DNA of 64,000 nt. Origin: Symbiodinium natans (lineage: Eukaryota; Sar; Dinophyceae; Suessiales; Symbiodiniaceae). Of this stretch, positions 18,081 to 28,514 are shown piece by piece; the stretch's first letter is position 1; each line of letters begins with the position of its first letter. The notes under the pieces were generated by a model. The model worked only from the letters and a program-made list of their open reading frames with translations. It made no database searches and was not told where the DNA came from. A program made the translations under genes and the position numbers. The DNA is taken from the NCBI GenBank assembly GCA_905221605.1, contig CAJNDS010000835.1, forward strand, positions 124,001 to 188,000, given 5' to 3'.

Positions 18081-19715
18081 GGTTTAGGGTTTAGGGTTTA
18101 GGGTTTCCCCTTGCAGCCCGAAACACCCAAAGTCAAGAGCTACCAGGGTTCTGCAACTAGGCAGCAGAACCAAAAAATGACAGAAGGCGGCTTGGGGGGG
18201 AAACCCTCAACCACCCTAACCCCCAAACCCTAAACCCGAAACCCTAAACCCTAGACTTTTAACCCCTAAACCCTAAACCCTAAACCCCAAACCCTAAACC
18301 CTAAACCCTAAACCCCAAACCCTAAACCCCAATTAGAGGTGGACAGGGGGAGCCCAGCCTCCGCCAGCCGAGCCTGAGCCTTCTCGGCCTCGAGGGCCCG
18401 AAGCTCTCCAGGGAGGTAAAGGCCTCCCGGAACGGGCTGTTTAGGGTTTCGGGGTTTCGGGTTTGGGGGTTTGGGGTTTAGGGTTTAGGGTTTGGGGGTT
18501 TAGGGTTTAGGGTTTGGGGGTTAGGGTTCAGGGTTTCGGGGTTTGGGGTTTGGGGGTTTAGGGTTTAGGGTTTAGGGTTTGGGGGTTTAGGGTTTAGGGT
18601 TTGGGGGTTAGGGTTCAGGGTTTCGGGGTTCGGGGTTCGGGGGTTTAGGGTTTGGGGTTTAGGGTTTGGGGGTTTAGGGTTTAGGGTTTGGGGGTTAGGG
18701 TCCAGGGTTTCGGGGTTTGGGGTTTGGGGGTTTAGGGTTTGGGGTTTGGGGGTTCGGGTTCAGGGTTTCGGGGTTTGGGGTTTGGGGGTTTGAGGTTTGG
18801 GGGTTTAGGGTTTAGGGTTCAGGGTTTGGGGTTTGGGGTTTGGGGTTCAGTGGGAGCTGCCGAAGACACAGGGATCTCTGCTTGGGGGGGGGGGGGGGGG
18901 GGGGGAACAGACAGTGTAGCGTTTTAGGGTTTAGGGTCGAGGGTTTAGTGGGAGGTTCCGACAAATAGGGGGTGTCTTTCTGGGGGGTTCCTTTTGAGAA
19001 GGATGGGTACATCCCATGTTCCTGAAATAGGAATACTGCAGTTTAGGGCCGGGATTTGGGTTTTGGGGGGTTGAGGGTTTTGGGGGCTTATTGCTTGAGG
19101 GCTTTGAGGAGTTGCCAGCATCCCTAAACAACCCTAAACATCCGTAAACCCTAAACCCCAAACCCCCTAAACCCTAAACCCTAAACCCTCTAAACCCTAA
19201 CCCCTGCGCTTGAATTCGACTCTCCACGTGCCATGACGGAAACCCCCTGGGTCACTGAGTGCTCCGCCTTCGCGGCGACCTCGGGGCGAGCAACCGAGAA
19301 AGCCCAACACCCCTTACAGCTCTTCAGGGTCTGCAGGTGGTTTAGGGCTGCAGGGTGCAGATCTTAGAGTTTCGGCTTTAGGATTTAGGCTTTGGGGTCC
19401 CGAAGGCTTTTTTTGGAAGGTCTTGCTGGGGTTTTTCGAGGGATTCGCATTGGGGTTTTTACTGCTTGGGGGTTCTGGGCCTCTGGCTTTTTGGGAGGTC
19501 TTGGGGTTCCAGGGGTTTAGAGCTTTTGGGGCTGTAGGGTTGAACCCTAAACCCTAAACCCCAAACCCCAAACCCTAAACCCTAAACCCTTCTCCCTAAA
19601 CCCTAAACCCTAAACCTCCAACCTCCTAGCCTGCACCCAGAGAACCGAGACCCCGGCTCTTCACTGCCGTAGCACGGCGCTCGAGGTCCGCGGCGGCGGA
19701 AAGCTGTGACCAGTC
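17537..19715 (-). CDS. Coiled-coil-like exons of an unidentified gene
   Basis: Four minus-strand blocks look like exons: 19653-19715 (DWSQLSAAADLERRATAVK), 19247-19294 (VARPEVAAKAEHSVTQ), about 18354-18408 (LRALEAEKAQARLAEAG) and 17537-17602 (ERSERRAANASREAAEVEEE). Each is preceded by AG and is rich in Glu, Lys, Arg and Ala with heptad character. Each lies between telomere-like arrays, as the nitrilase exons do. Start, stop and exon order are unknown, and they may not all belong to one gene. Their composition resembles the coiled-coil locus at 54.9-58.4 kb. Confidence 0.4.
17990..18110. repeat. TTGAGGG array flanked by TTTAGGG
   Basis: About 11 tandem TTGAGGG heptamers lie between short TTTAGGG runs, a locally homogenised variant of the telomere-like unit on the plus strand. 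It faces the opposite-orientation array at 18208-18334. Confidence 0.9.
18208..18334. repeat. CCCTAAA array, opposite orientation to 17990-18110
   Basis: C-rich telomere-like units on the plus strand. Together with the preceding G-rich array they form a long imperfect inverted repeat with a spacer of about 100 bases. Confidence 0.85.
18436..18860. repeat. Higher-order array of telomere-like variants
   Basis: Units TTTAGGG, TTTGGGG, TTTGGGGG and TTTCGGGG recur in a set order. The phrase GGGTTAGGGTTCAGGG (or a one-base variant) recurs about every 90 bases, giving a nested repeat. A poly-G tract of over 15 bases follows near 18884-18905. Confidence 0.85.
19120..19205. repeat. CCCTAAA-type array
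   Basis: C-rich telomere-like units on the plus strand between coding-like exons. A similar short array lies at 19545-19612, and a G-rich one at 19722-19850. Confidence 0.85.
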
Positions 19716-19930
19716 CTGCTTAGGGGTCAGGGTTTAGGGTTGAGGGTTTTGGGTTTGGTGTTGAGGGTCTAGGGTTTAGGGCTGAGGGTTTTGGGTTTAG
19801 GGGTTCAGCGTTGAGAGTTCAGGGTTTAGGGGTTTAGAGTTTAGGGTTGAGGGAACATGTCCACACACGCTCTGTGATCGGAACCTGTAGTTCTGAAAAA
19901 GTTCACGAAACTCATGCCAAATTGAATTAT

Positions 19931-19933
19931 CAT

Positions 19934-20022
<89 letters not shown>

Positions 20023-20081
20023 GCAGCTTCACCATCAGCATCATCACCACCATCATCATCATCATCATCATCATCATCATA
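19931..20081. repeat. (CAT)n trinucleotide microsatellite
   Basis: About 50 CAT/ATC units with a few interruptions, including CAGCAG. Any open frame here would encode poly-His, poly-Asp or poly-Met and should not be taken as a gene. Confidence 0.97.
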
Positions 20082-20394
20082 GCAGAAATGCACACGCAAT
20101 ATCAAAACTGGCGATCAACATGTCGATCCACATGTTCGTCGACGAAATTCAGGCCCACAATGACAGCGGTCCGCCTGGCAGGCTGGCGCTGCGCTCCGCG
20201 GCTCCCCGCCGACGCCTGAGCCAACATAGGGGGCCACAGAATCAGAACGGGCACTTGGGGCGATGCTAGATTTAGGTACCTATTCGCTGCTGTGCTTGCA
20301 TCTCAACTGCGTGTCTTTCTCCGGGCCTTGCTCATTGGTTTAGGGTTATTGCCCGAAAAGGTCCGTAAGCTTGTAGCTTGGGTACCAAACCCGG

Positions 20395-20539
20395 TCCATC
20401 CGATCAGCCGTGCAAGCCAGCTCTTGCAGAGCTTTTGAAAACCCTGCTGACAATGCTCCCGGAGACTCAGGATCTCACTTGGAGTCCGACAAGCAGCAAA
20501 GACCTGGCGTTTCGTCAAAACAGCAACCGCACCTTCCAC
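20395..20539 (-). CDS. Coding-like block, product unknown
   Basis: A minus-strand open stretch reads like protein (AVLTKRQVFAACRTPSEIL, then SLREHCQQGFQKLCKSWLARL). No repeat lies within it. I do not recognise a family and no partner exon is secure. It could be one exon of an intron-rich gene or chance. Confidence 0.3.
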
Positions 20540-20992
20540 TGATCCCCGTTCCCCCCTTTCCAGTTCCTTAATCCTCCTCCCCTTGCAACCCGGAACCCTG
20601 AACCCTAGACGCTGAAATATGTCTGGGAGAGTCCCTTCTATGGATCACTGTCGGTACCTGCTCTTCCATTCTCCGCAGTGTCGCCATGGCTACAGGCAGG
20701 AACTTTACAATTTTACAAGCTGTACTAACCGATACTAACCGAAACTTGAATAAGCAACTTGGGGGTTCACGAAACTAGGGGTACCTTATTGGGGTCTATA
20801 ATATATTCGGGGTCCTATTTTCGTAAACCCCATTTCGTTGCTGGAGGGCTTCTGGGGGGGCTGCCGAAAAAGCCATCCGTGCTCCCATCCGGAAGGTTCA
20901 TGCTCGCTAGTGGACGAACTGACATGACTTGGCCGGCGCGGCCTAGCAGCAGCTCAAGGCAACAATATGCAACAGCCTCGTGCCTCACAGAG

Positions 20993-21086
20993 AAAGAGGG
21001 AGAGAGAGAGAGAAAGAGAGAGAGTGAGGAGAGAGGAGGCAGGAGAGAGGAGAGGGGAGAGAGAGAGAGAGAAAGAGGGAGAGATA
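20993..21086. repeat. GA-rich microsatellite
   Basis: Purine-rich (GAGAGA)n with AAAGAGGG interruptions on the plus strand. Similar tracts occur at 37276-37296 and 45730-45826. Confidence 0.9.
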
Positions 21087-21239
21087 CCAGCGAGGCATTC
21101 TTTCTTCTCGAGGCACCACTCTGCTCACTGGACGGCGAAAACCGGTGGCGGTGGTGCCTACAGGCGGTCTAGCTCTCTTGAGAAGTGTGCCCCCAGGCAG
21201 TTAGACTCTTACACTGACTTACACTTGCTTTCCACTTGA

Positions 21240-22190
21240 TCAAACCTGTCCCACACTCTTTGATCACGCGGTGCCCTGCAGCCCAGTCGGATACCCCCAC
21301 ACCAAGCCGCGCGCCGCGAAGCCCGTCGCTGGCGCAAGCAGCGGAGCGGCGGGCACTGGCAGGCCCTCGGGCGCCCAGGGGCTTGATGGCTTTGGGGCTG
21401 CTGCAATCTTGCGAGGCCGCCGCAGTCACCGCACCTGGCGGCAGCCGCAGCAAGGTTTGAGCCTGGCAAAAAACACGCGGCGAGACGGCGCAAAGGGGGG
21501 TCTTGAGGCTTCCTTGGCGCCCGGCCGCGCTGAACACGAAGGCTTGTGGATCCCGTATCTCCTGACTTGCGGCGGAGGAGAAAAAACACAAAAGGCACTA
21601 GAAGGCAGATACTTGCAGCAAACAGGGGTCCGGGCTCGGTTTTGGGCTGGTGCGCACTACCACTTGTCCCTCAGGCTCGCGTTATATTGTGCCTGCTCCT
21701 TTTCTTCATCCTTAAAAATCTCGGGGAAGGAGGGAAACTCACGGCAGTGCCAACTGTTCAACGAGCTCCCGAGCGTGCAAGCCGCTGTCTAGGCTGATGC
21801 TAGGGATCCTAAGGAACCCAAACAAAACCTATGAATTCTGGGATCTCCTACTTTCCCTATAGGGAACCCTGAGTTGTTGCCGATGAAAGCTTCAGCCAAG
21901 GGTTCAGGGCTTGCATGAACGCAAGGGGATGCTCGTCGCCCCCTCGGCTAGGACACCGTTGCCGCCGTTTCGCCGTGACTTAGAAGTCCTGTACATGAGG
22001 CTGGCCCCCCCGCAGCCGAGGTGCCCTCCAAGCTAAGGAACCCCCTGAAAAGTACTGGCCGCGCAGTCCCCAAGCCCAAAGGCTTAAGCAATGGGCAGTT
22101 TCGTCTATGAGGACCTTGGGGCCTAACCGGGATTCAAAAGGGTTCTCGGTTTTTTGGTGCATGCTCTTGAATTCTCACTCAGGCGGACTC
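21240..22190. other. Region downstream of the MFS gene with one coding-like block
   Basis: Positions 21271-21475 stay open on the minus strand in two frames. The segment 21413-21460 weakly resembles nitrilase exon 3 in length and flanking bases, but not in a shared frame. The remainder to 22190 shows no recognisable gene and forms the 3' flank of the MFS gene. Confidence 0.25.
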
Positions 22191-23696
22191 TCAGGCGGAC
22201 TCCATCTCACACGAAGCCTTGGTTTCGCCGGTCTCTTCGCACTGCTCAATCTGCTCACCCTTCACAGCGGGCAGCTTCCTGCAGGACACGGAGGACCTCA
22301 GTTCGCCGATGAGCAGGAAGAACAGCAGGAACATCACGAGTCCAAGCACCTCCATGACACCCAGAACCGCGACGGCAGCTGGGCCATCAACAGACTCCTT
22401 GACGATGCCGAAGAGGGGCGGGCCGATGATTCCGCTGATGCTCTTCACGGAGTTCAGGATGGAGTAGGACTCTGCCGACTCCGAGCAGTAGGCGGAAGGC
22501 ATGGTGTCCAGAGGGATGTACACCGCCGCCGCGATGCCATACAGCACGCAGACCTGCGCGAGGGCTGCAGCGGCGGAGAAGCTCTCGTAAGCCAGTGGGA
22601 AGGTGAAGGCCAGCAAGGCTGCCAGGAGCATGGCCGCGGCTCCGTGGTACAGCCGCTCAGAGAAGAACTTGATGCTGCGGCCGGCGGCGAGCATGAGCAA
22701 GGTTCCGCACAGGTATGGGAGACCATTCAGCACGTCCACCAGCCCCTGAGATGCTGATGCACCCAAGATCTCATGAATCAGCTGCGGAGAGAAGAACATG
22801 AAGGCATAGACTGGAGTGGCAATCAGCAGGCTCACGGTGCCCAAATACCATGCCTTCCAGTCGGCCACGCCTCCACGCAAAACTGCACACCGGCCGCTCG
22901 TCTGCCCCTTAGGCACCGCAGAGCGGCGTGCGGAATTGCCCCGGGCGCTCTCCAAAGCCAGCTTCTCCCTCGTGCTCAGGGCAAAGTTGGAGCCATCCGC
23001 GAGGCAGAAGTACACAACCACTGACACGATGACCGCAAAGAGGCCTTCCGCCACGAAAAGCCACTGCCAATTCTCGTCGACCAGCTTGTTGACAGGCAGC
23101 TGAATCAGTCCTGCGGCGAGAGGGCCGGAGATGATACTGGCAATCTGCGAGGCGGCAATGACAACGGACCAGCTTTGGGACACCTCCGCGGCCGGAAGGT
23201 AGCTGTCCAAGTGCATGTAGATGAGCGGGAAGGAGCCCGCCTCTGCAAAGCCAATCAGCAGCCGGATCAACACCAGCTCTGCAGCGGACTCCACCCAGGC
23301 CGTGAGCAAGGTCGCAAAGCCCCAGAGCGCAATCACTGCAGCCAGCCACGGACGAACGCCGACGCGCTCGGCCATCAGAGCGTGGGGCCACTGGAAGCAG
23401 ACGTAGGTGTAGAAGAGAGCGCTGCTGGTGGCCCCGTAGCCGACGTCGTCCATTCCGAGCCTCTGCTTCAAGCCCTCGGCAGCGTAGCTGATGTTCCCCC
23501 GGTCCAAGTAGTTGGCCACCGTCACAAGGACGAAGACGGGCAGAAGCCGCTTCTTGATCTTCCAAGCTGCCTGGGATGCCTCGGTGGCAGGCTGATCGCA
23601 GGGCACGGCCTTCATCATTGAGGCGACAAGAGGTTGTAAGTTTTTCGTGAGAGCCTGAAGACGAGCCTTGAGACCTTGAGCCGCGATGCTCGACAT
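22191..23696 (-). CDS. Major facilitator superfamily transporter, anion:cation symporter type, intronless
   Basis: This is a 501-residue single-exon ORF. The ATG at 23694-23696 (MSSIAAQGL) is chosen because the open frame upstream only translates a TACATA microsatellite. About 12 hydrophobic segments are visible. The first loop carries NYLDRGNISYAAEGL, the signature of the ACS/Dal5-hexuronate branch of MFS. The loop after TM2 carries ERVGVRPWL, and RLLIGFAEAGSFPL sits in TM4, as in that family. Substrates in this branch are organic anions such as allantoate, sugar acids, phosphate or vitamins; which one applies here cannot be told. It lacks introns and telomere-like repeats, unlike its neighbours, which suggests a retrogene or transfer from bacteria. 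Expected location: plasma or organelle membrane. Confidence 0.9.
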   Translation of the reverse strand: MSSIAAQGLKARLQALTKNLQPLVASMMKAVPCDQPATEASQAAWKIKKRLLPVFVLVTVANYLDRGNISYAAEGLKQRLGMDDVGYGATSSALFYTYVCFQWPHALMAERVGVRPWLAAVIALWGFATLLTAWVESAAELVLIRLLIGFAEAGSFPLIYMHLDSYLPAAEVSQSWSVVIAASQIASIISGPLAAGLIQLPVNKLVDENWQWLFVAEGLFAVIVSVVVYFCLADGSNFALSTREKLALESARGNSARRSAVPKGQTSGRCAVLRGGVADWKAWYLGTVSLLIATPVYAFMFFSPQLIHEILGASASQGLVDVLNGLPYLCGTLLMLAAGRSIKFFSERLYHGAAAMLLAALLAFTFPLAYESFSAAAALAQVCVLYGIAAAVYIPLDTMPSAYCSESAESYSILNSVKSISGIIGPPLFGIVKESVDGPAAVAVLGVMEVLGLVMFLLFFLLIGELRSSVSCRKLPAVKGEQIEQCEETGETKASCEMESA

Positions 23697-23719
23697 CTTC
23701 CGGCATAGACACGTCTTGT

Positions 23720-23747
23720 ATTTTACTATGTGTACATACATATATAG

Positions 23748-23785
<38 letters not shown>

Positions 23786-23810
23786 GTACATGTACATGTA
23801 CATGTACATG

Positions 23811-23864
<54 letters not shown>

Positions 23865-23931
23865 CACATACATACATACATACATACATACATACATACA
23901 TACATACATACATACATACTTACTTACATAC

Positions 23932-23962
<31 letters not shown>
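23720..23962. repeat. TACATA/CATA compound microsatellite upstream of the MFS gene
   Basis: Hexamer and tetramer runs (ATACAT, TGTACA, CATA, TACT) lie 20-270 bases upstream of the transporter start. They produce spurious Met-Tyr-Val frames. They may sit in its promoter or 5' UTR. Confidence 0.95.
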
Positions 23963-23963
<1 letters not shown>

Positions 23964-24149
23964 GTAAAAGACGTATATTTCTATGAAGATGTATACTTGC
24001 ATGTCTGACTTATCGGTACAAGATGTTACAAGTATCAAGCTTGCCTCCGGCCCTCCCTTGGCGTCCATGTCCCACAGGATGGCGAGCCTCAGGAAAACAC
24101 GGAACTCGGCTACTCGGCAGCCCTGTCGAAGGCCCCGTACTTTAAGTTT

Positions 24150-24245
24150 CTGAGGGCTGAGGGCTGAGGGCTGAGGGCTGAGGGCTGAGGGCTGAGGGCT
24201 GAGGGCTGAGGGCTGAGGGCTGAGGGCTGAGGGCTGAGGGGGGTT
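24150..24245. repeat. GGGCTGA array
   Basis: About 13 near-perfect GGGCTGA heptamers form the most divergent of the homogeneous telomere-like variant arrays in this window. A short TTGAGGG run follows. Confidence 0.93.
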
Positions 24246-25199
24246 GAGGGTTGAGGGTTTAAGGCGTTCCCTGTTGGGGTACGAGTACCCTGTAAAAATC
24301 TGGATCCGTCAAGAGAAACGGAACATGGCCGACGGCGGCCTTCTCCAAGGGAGTTTGCGACTGCACAGTCCAAACAAGACGTCGAAGAAAAGCTCCCACT
24401 GAGGCTCCCGGCGCAAACTGCGGAGGGAGGTTCATGAGAGAGCCACGGCAATGGCCATCCAGCTGGACACAGGGCTTGAGGCTCGGGGTTCAGGGTCTCG
24501 CGGCTTAAGGCAGTGACCATCCCTGGAGGCTGGCAGGATGAAGGCATATGCTCAACTCGCTCAAGTATGACCCCTTTCATGGGGCCGTATTACGACAATA
24601 ACAAGGGGCCCAAAACCAATTGACCACGATCTAGCGAAACTGACCATAGTGGGTTGTTAGGGTTCATCAAATGTCGATTCTTACAGGAGCCTAAACCTGA
24701 ATCATGATGTGTTGCCCTCGGTGTACTATGGAGGTCCATCGAGGCCATGCCAAGTTTCCTACAAATTATTCTGCGATCCGCTATTGTTTGGGCTACTGCG
24801 CTTCCTGCGAAAGTTCGGGGCCGGGGACACGAAGCCCCTCAGGCCCCGCAACCCCAAAAGAAACATCGAGCTTCAGATTCCCCAAATCTGGACCTGGGTT
24901 TCATGCAAGCTCCTTGAAAAAGACCGCTACGGAACGATGCGCCCAACAATTTTTCAAGGGGGTAGCCCGCCAGCTGCACCCGCTGGCACTTGCGTATACA
25001 CATGCATGGGCAGTATACTCAGTATACTGTTCTGGTGGTCCGCATGATCTCCGCGAAGGAGCTTCAGTGTTTTTCCTTGCAGATTTGTTTTGGCTGAGGG
25101 GAGGAGGGTGGAGGGGAAGGGGGGAGTGGGGGAGGAAAGGGAAAGATAGCACCAATGTCATCCTCACAGCCCACATGAGAACTACTCTCAAATCGGGGC
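24246..25199. other. No gene recognised
   Basis: It is of mixed composition, with open frames on both strands near 24700-25050 but no family motif. A purine-rich tract lies at 25090-25145. Confidence 0.4.
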
Positions 25200-25388
25200 C
25201 TGTGGGAAGCGCGCCAGCATCTGCTGCACCTCAACATCAGACTTGGGGGGCAGAAGGTTTTGGCCCTAAACCCTAAACCCTAAACCCTTCGGTGCAGGAC
25301 CTCCGAGAACCGGGCTGCCTGGGCTGAAGGAGGCGGCCACTCTGATGGGTCCACCGTGCGCTTCCTGGGCGGAAGCTTCATCCAGAGG
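25200..25388 (-). CDS. Two or three coding-like exons, product unknown
   Basis: The block from about 25388 to 25319 reads RKRTVDPSEWPPPSAQ and ends at CAG followed by GC. The block 25253-25200 reads LPPKSDVEVQQMLARFPQ, with a GC donor after its last codon. A short telomere-like array (25264-25290) lies between them, as in introns of the nitrilase gene. No family is recognised. Confidence 0.35.
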
Positions 25389-27821
25389 TGACCCCTACCG
25401 ATCAACCCTACTAAACCGACCAACCCTAGCAGCCACCCTAATTCTCACCCTACCAGCCCTATCAACCCTATCAACCATCCTATCAACCACCCTATCAACC
25501 CTGCCAACCCTAAACCCTAAACCCAATCAACCCTATCAACCCTAAAAAGCCCGAGGGCCGTCTGAGGCCATCTCAGGCTCCGACGCCGCCGAGATCGGGA
25601 CGTCAGCATTCGCAGTCGCACCTGGCAGGAGGGGAAGACTCCGCCACCAGCGGCCAAGAGAGGGAGAGGGTTTCGGGGTTTCGGGGTTTTGGGGTTTCGG
25701 AGTTTCGGGTTTTAGGGCTTAGGGTTGAGAGGAGGGCTGAGGCGGTGTGCGGATGTCTGAATGAATGATGTTTCCTGCAATCTACCACCAAGCCTAGAAA
25801 CCCTAGACCAGAGAATCAGAGATTAGGTCCTCTGTGAAATCCCTTCAAAGGTTGGTAAGAGTGGTAAGATACCTAACTCCTTAACTCCATGGTACTAGCA
25901 AAAACTCATACGTACACTTCTGAAACCTAAACTTCATCCCACACGGATGGAATCCACTTCCGTAGCGCTGATCAGATTGCTTCGCTCAGTCGCGCGTGAC
26001 TAAATTGAGTGCCTTGACAGGGGGCCAATGTACGACAGCTCTTTTTTGAGGTGGCTTCTCAGAAGAAACAATAACAACCCAAACAAGTCAAGCACCTCAA
26101 TACCCATCACATACGCCGTTCTGGCATGCTACAGTATAGCACATTGAACTCAACATTTGCCACAAAGTGTCTGTGGTTTGTGAGGAGGGGTGGCAGGGGG
26201 GGGGGGGAGGGGACTCGAGTATAGGGGGGACTCGAAACCCTGAAAACCCCGTCACGGAAAGGGAGGACTGCCTGCCAGCTCCCGGGACGCTGGCGCGCCG
26301 GGCGGAGGCGGCGGCGGCTGAAGGTTAGACCTCCCAGAGGGAGCCTAAAGGGTTTCGGGTTTAGGGTGTAGTGTTTAGGGTTTAGGGTGTAGGGTTTAGG
26401 GTTTAGGGTTTGCGGGTCAACTTCAGGTACGCAGTGGCTGCAAGTTCACTTGCTGCAAGTCCGCGTGCCAAGGTGGCGCCACCACTCCCGGGTGGAGTGT
26501 CCGATCCTAAATCAAAATTCCTCACATCTTGTTTAAGGATCAAGCTGACTCGGGGCACTCGAAACCCTCAACCCGAAACCAGCAACCTGAACCCGAACGA
26601 AACCCTGAACCCTGAACCCTAAACGCTGAACCCTGAACCCTAAACCCTAGACCCTGAGCCCTGAACCCTAAACCCTAAACCCTGAACCCTACACCCGAAA
26701 CGCTCGAGCCGGGACCCCCGGCGGTGGGGCACCAGGAGGCGGTGGTGGCTCCGTCCTTTGACGTTGCGCGGGCGGAAGAACCCGAGACCAGTGCCGCTTA
26801 ATGAAGTCTAAAGAGGGTTTAGGGTTTAGGGTCGAGGCTTCAGGGTTCAGTTTCTAACCGAGCATCTATGTCAAATCAAACCCCCCACCCCACCCCTGCA
26901 CCCCTGCCCTACAAAGCACTCCTCGAAAGCTGAGGTTGGGGCGCTGCCGATGCGACTCCCCCTGCCTTTGGAAGTCTGCATGGCACACGTGGGTTCTGGC
27001 TGCTTTGTCATTGCGAGTGAACTGCAAGCGATGTCTCAGCATGCAGCGCGTCCCTAAACTCAACACCCTGAGCCCTAAACCACACGCCAGGGGCCTGCGA
27101 TCTGAGTTTCCCGACAAGACCCTAAGCTTCGAGCCCTGAAGAGCCCCTGTTGCCCTTAAACCCCCAGGGCCTTTTGCAGCAGGCTTGGCGCTAGGCTTGC
27201 TGGCCTGCTCTTCGCCCAACCCTGAGTTGCAAACCCTAGATCTCCAACCCCGCGAAACCACCCTGAGCGCCTGCGCCGGGGGCGGTGGCGTCCTGGAGAG
27301 CAGACACTTGGGCAGCTGGGGTGAGGTTTAAGGAGTTTCGGGTGCAGCGAAACCGTCGCACAACAGAGGCCCTGCAGAAAATTCAGTCCCACAAAACGTA
27401 CTCTTATTGTGCAGAGTTAGCTTCGTGCTCCGTACCGCATTCCTGAATTGAGGTGCCCCAATGTCCAAATTACAAGGCACAATTGCTGAATGATTAAGCA
27501 ATTTAGGGTCTAGAGGCAGCTTTAAGGCAACAGAGGGACCTACCAGTAAGAGGTTTCCCGATGAAGGGGTAAAGGGGGCTTGCCAGCGCCCCAGCACCCT
27601 GCCAGGACGCCCCACCAACGCCCGATACTTGCACGCTTCCCACAAACGGCGGACAGGCTCCTCCCTGACCCTCTGGGTCGAGGCGCATTGTTTTTCTGGG
27701 AAGCCCCAAACCCCAGGCCTTAAACCCCAAACCCTAAACACGACTCTACGATTTCGAGCCTGGGGCCAAAGCAACATCCTAGTGGAACATGGACATAGAG
27801 GGCGGTCGCAGTGAATCCAAA
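25389..27821. other. Repeat-rich stretch without a resolved gene
   Basis: It contains CCCTA/ATCAACC tracts (25395-25550), a G-rich array (26345-26412), a C-rich array with CCCTGAA and CCCTAAA units (26555-26700), and many isolated units. GC-rich islands between them (26260-26330, 26700-26800) are open in several frames and cannot be assigned to a strand. Confidence 0.4.
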
Positions 27822-27886
27822 GTACCTTTTTGGGGGTCCTGCAACAAGGATTCTCATGGCTTCGGGTACGTCAGGGGGTACCCCCT
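27822..27886 (+). repeat. Copy 1 of a dispersed short element with GTACC ends
   Basis: It starts GTACCTTTTTGGGGG, then ACAAGGAT, and ends near GGGGGTACCCCC. The same order of blocks recurs at 37901-37975. The orientation given is arbitrary. Confidence 0.5.
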
Positions 27887-27984
27887 ATGTTCATCAACAT
27901 ACTTACCCCGGTTGCGAACCCACCATACTGAAACTGGGCGGAGCCCAATCACGCCTCGTGGTCACCACCAAACCCAGCGCCTTT

Positions 27985-28106
27985 TGGAGCTCCGGCCCTG
28001 GCAGCAGAAGTGGCTAAGCAGGGCTTGGACTCGGAAATGCGAAGGCTGTTCCAAGATCCCGAGACCACCGTGGACCCTGACCCTCTGCGACTGCATGTTC
28101 GGGCTC
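27985..28106 (+). CDS. Coding-like block on the plus strand, product unknown
   Basis: The plus-strand frame reads APALAAEVAKQGLDSEMRRL, then FQDPETTVDPDPLRLHV, with GC-biased third positions. No family is recognised and no flanking exon could be joined. If real it would break the otherwise uniform minus-strand orientation. Confidence 0.25.
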
Positions 28107-28514
28107 TGGGTTCAGGCAAACGAAATACAGGGCTGCCACACGAAGCATGGACGGGCTGTTCAAGTTGTAGTACAAAGTGTGCGACATGTTACCTCATGTA
28201 CGGGAAAAGCTCTGCCTTGCGCTGAAAAAACATATGTATACATGTATGTACAGAGGCGTGATTATACTGATTTGCTCATAGACACCCGTGAACATACTTG
28301 GTCAAAGGCCCTGAAACATGGGCCCCAGACTGCCTTGCAGTCCAACCCTGAACCCCAAAATACCTAAACACCCAAACCCTGAGTCCCTGATCTCCTTAAC
28401 CCCTAAACCTTAAACCCTAAACCCTAAACCCTGAACCCCAAACCTTACACCCTAAACCCTAAACCCTAAACCCTAAACCCTAAACCCTGAACCCCAACTC
28501 CCTACATGCACAAC

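Noticed and set aside
19847-20269. Frames encoding poly-His, poly-Asp or poly-Met
   Set aside because: They are translations of the (CAT)n microsatellite at 19931-20081.
21413-21475. A second copy of nitrilase exon 3
   Set aside because: Flanking bases and length are similar, but the frames do not align and no other nitrilase exon lies nearby.
23720-23962. CRISPR or other spacer-type array
   Set aside because: The repeats are simple hexamers and tetramers without unique spacers; nothing in the window has a repeat-spacer structure.
23714-24068. In-frame N-terminal extension of the MFS transporter made of Met-Tyr-Val repeats
   Set aside because: It only translates the TACATA microsatellite; the ATG at 23696 starts a normal transporter.
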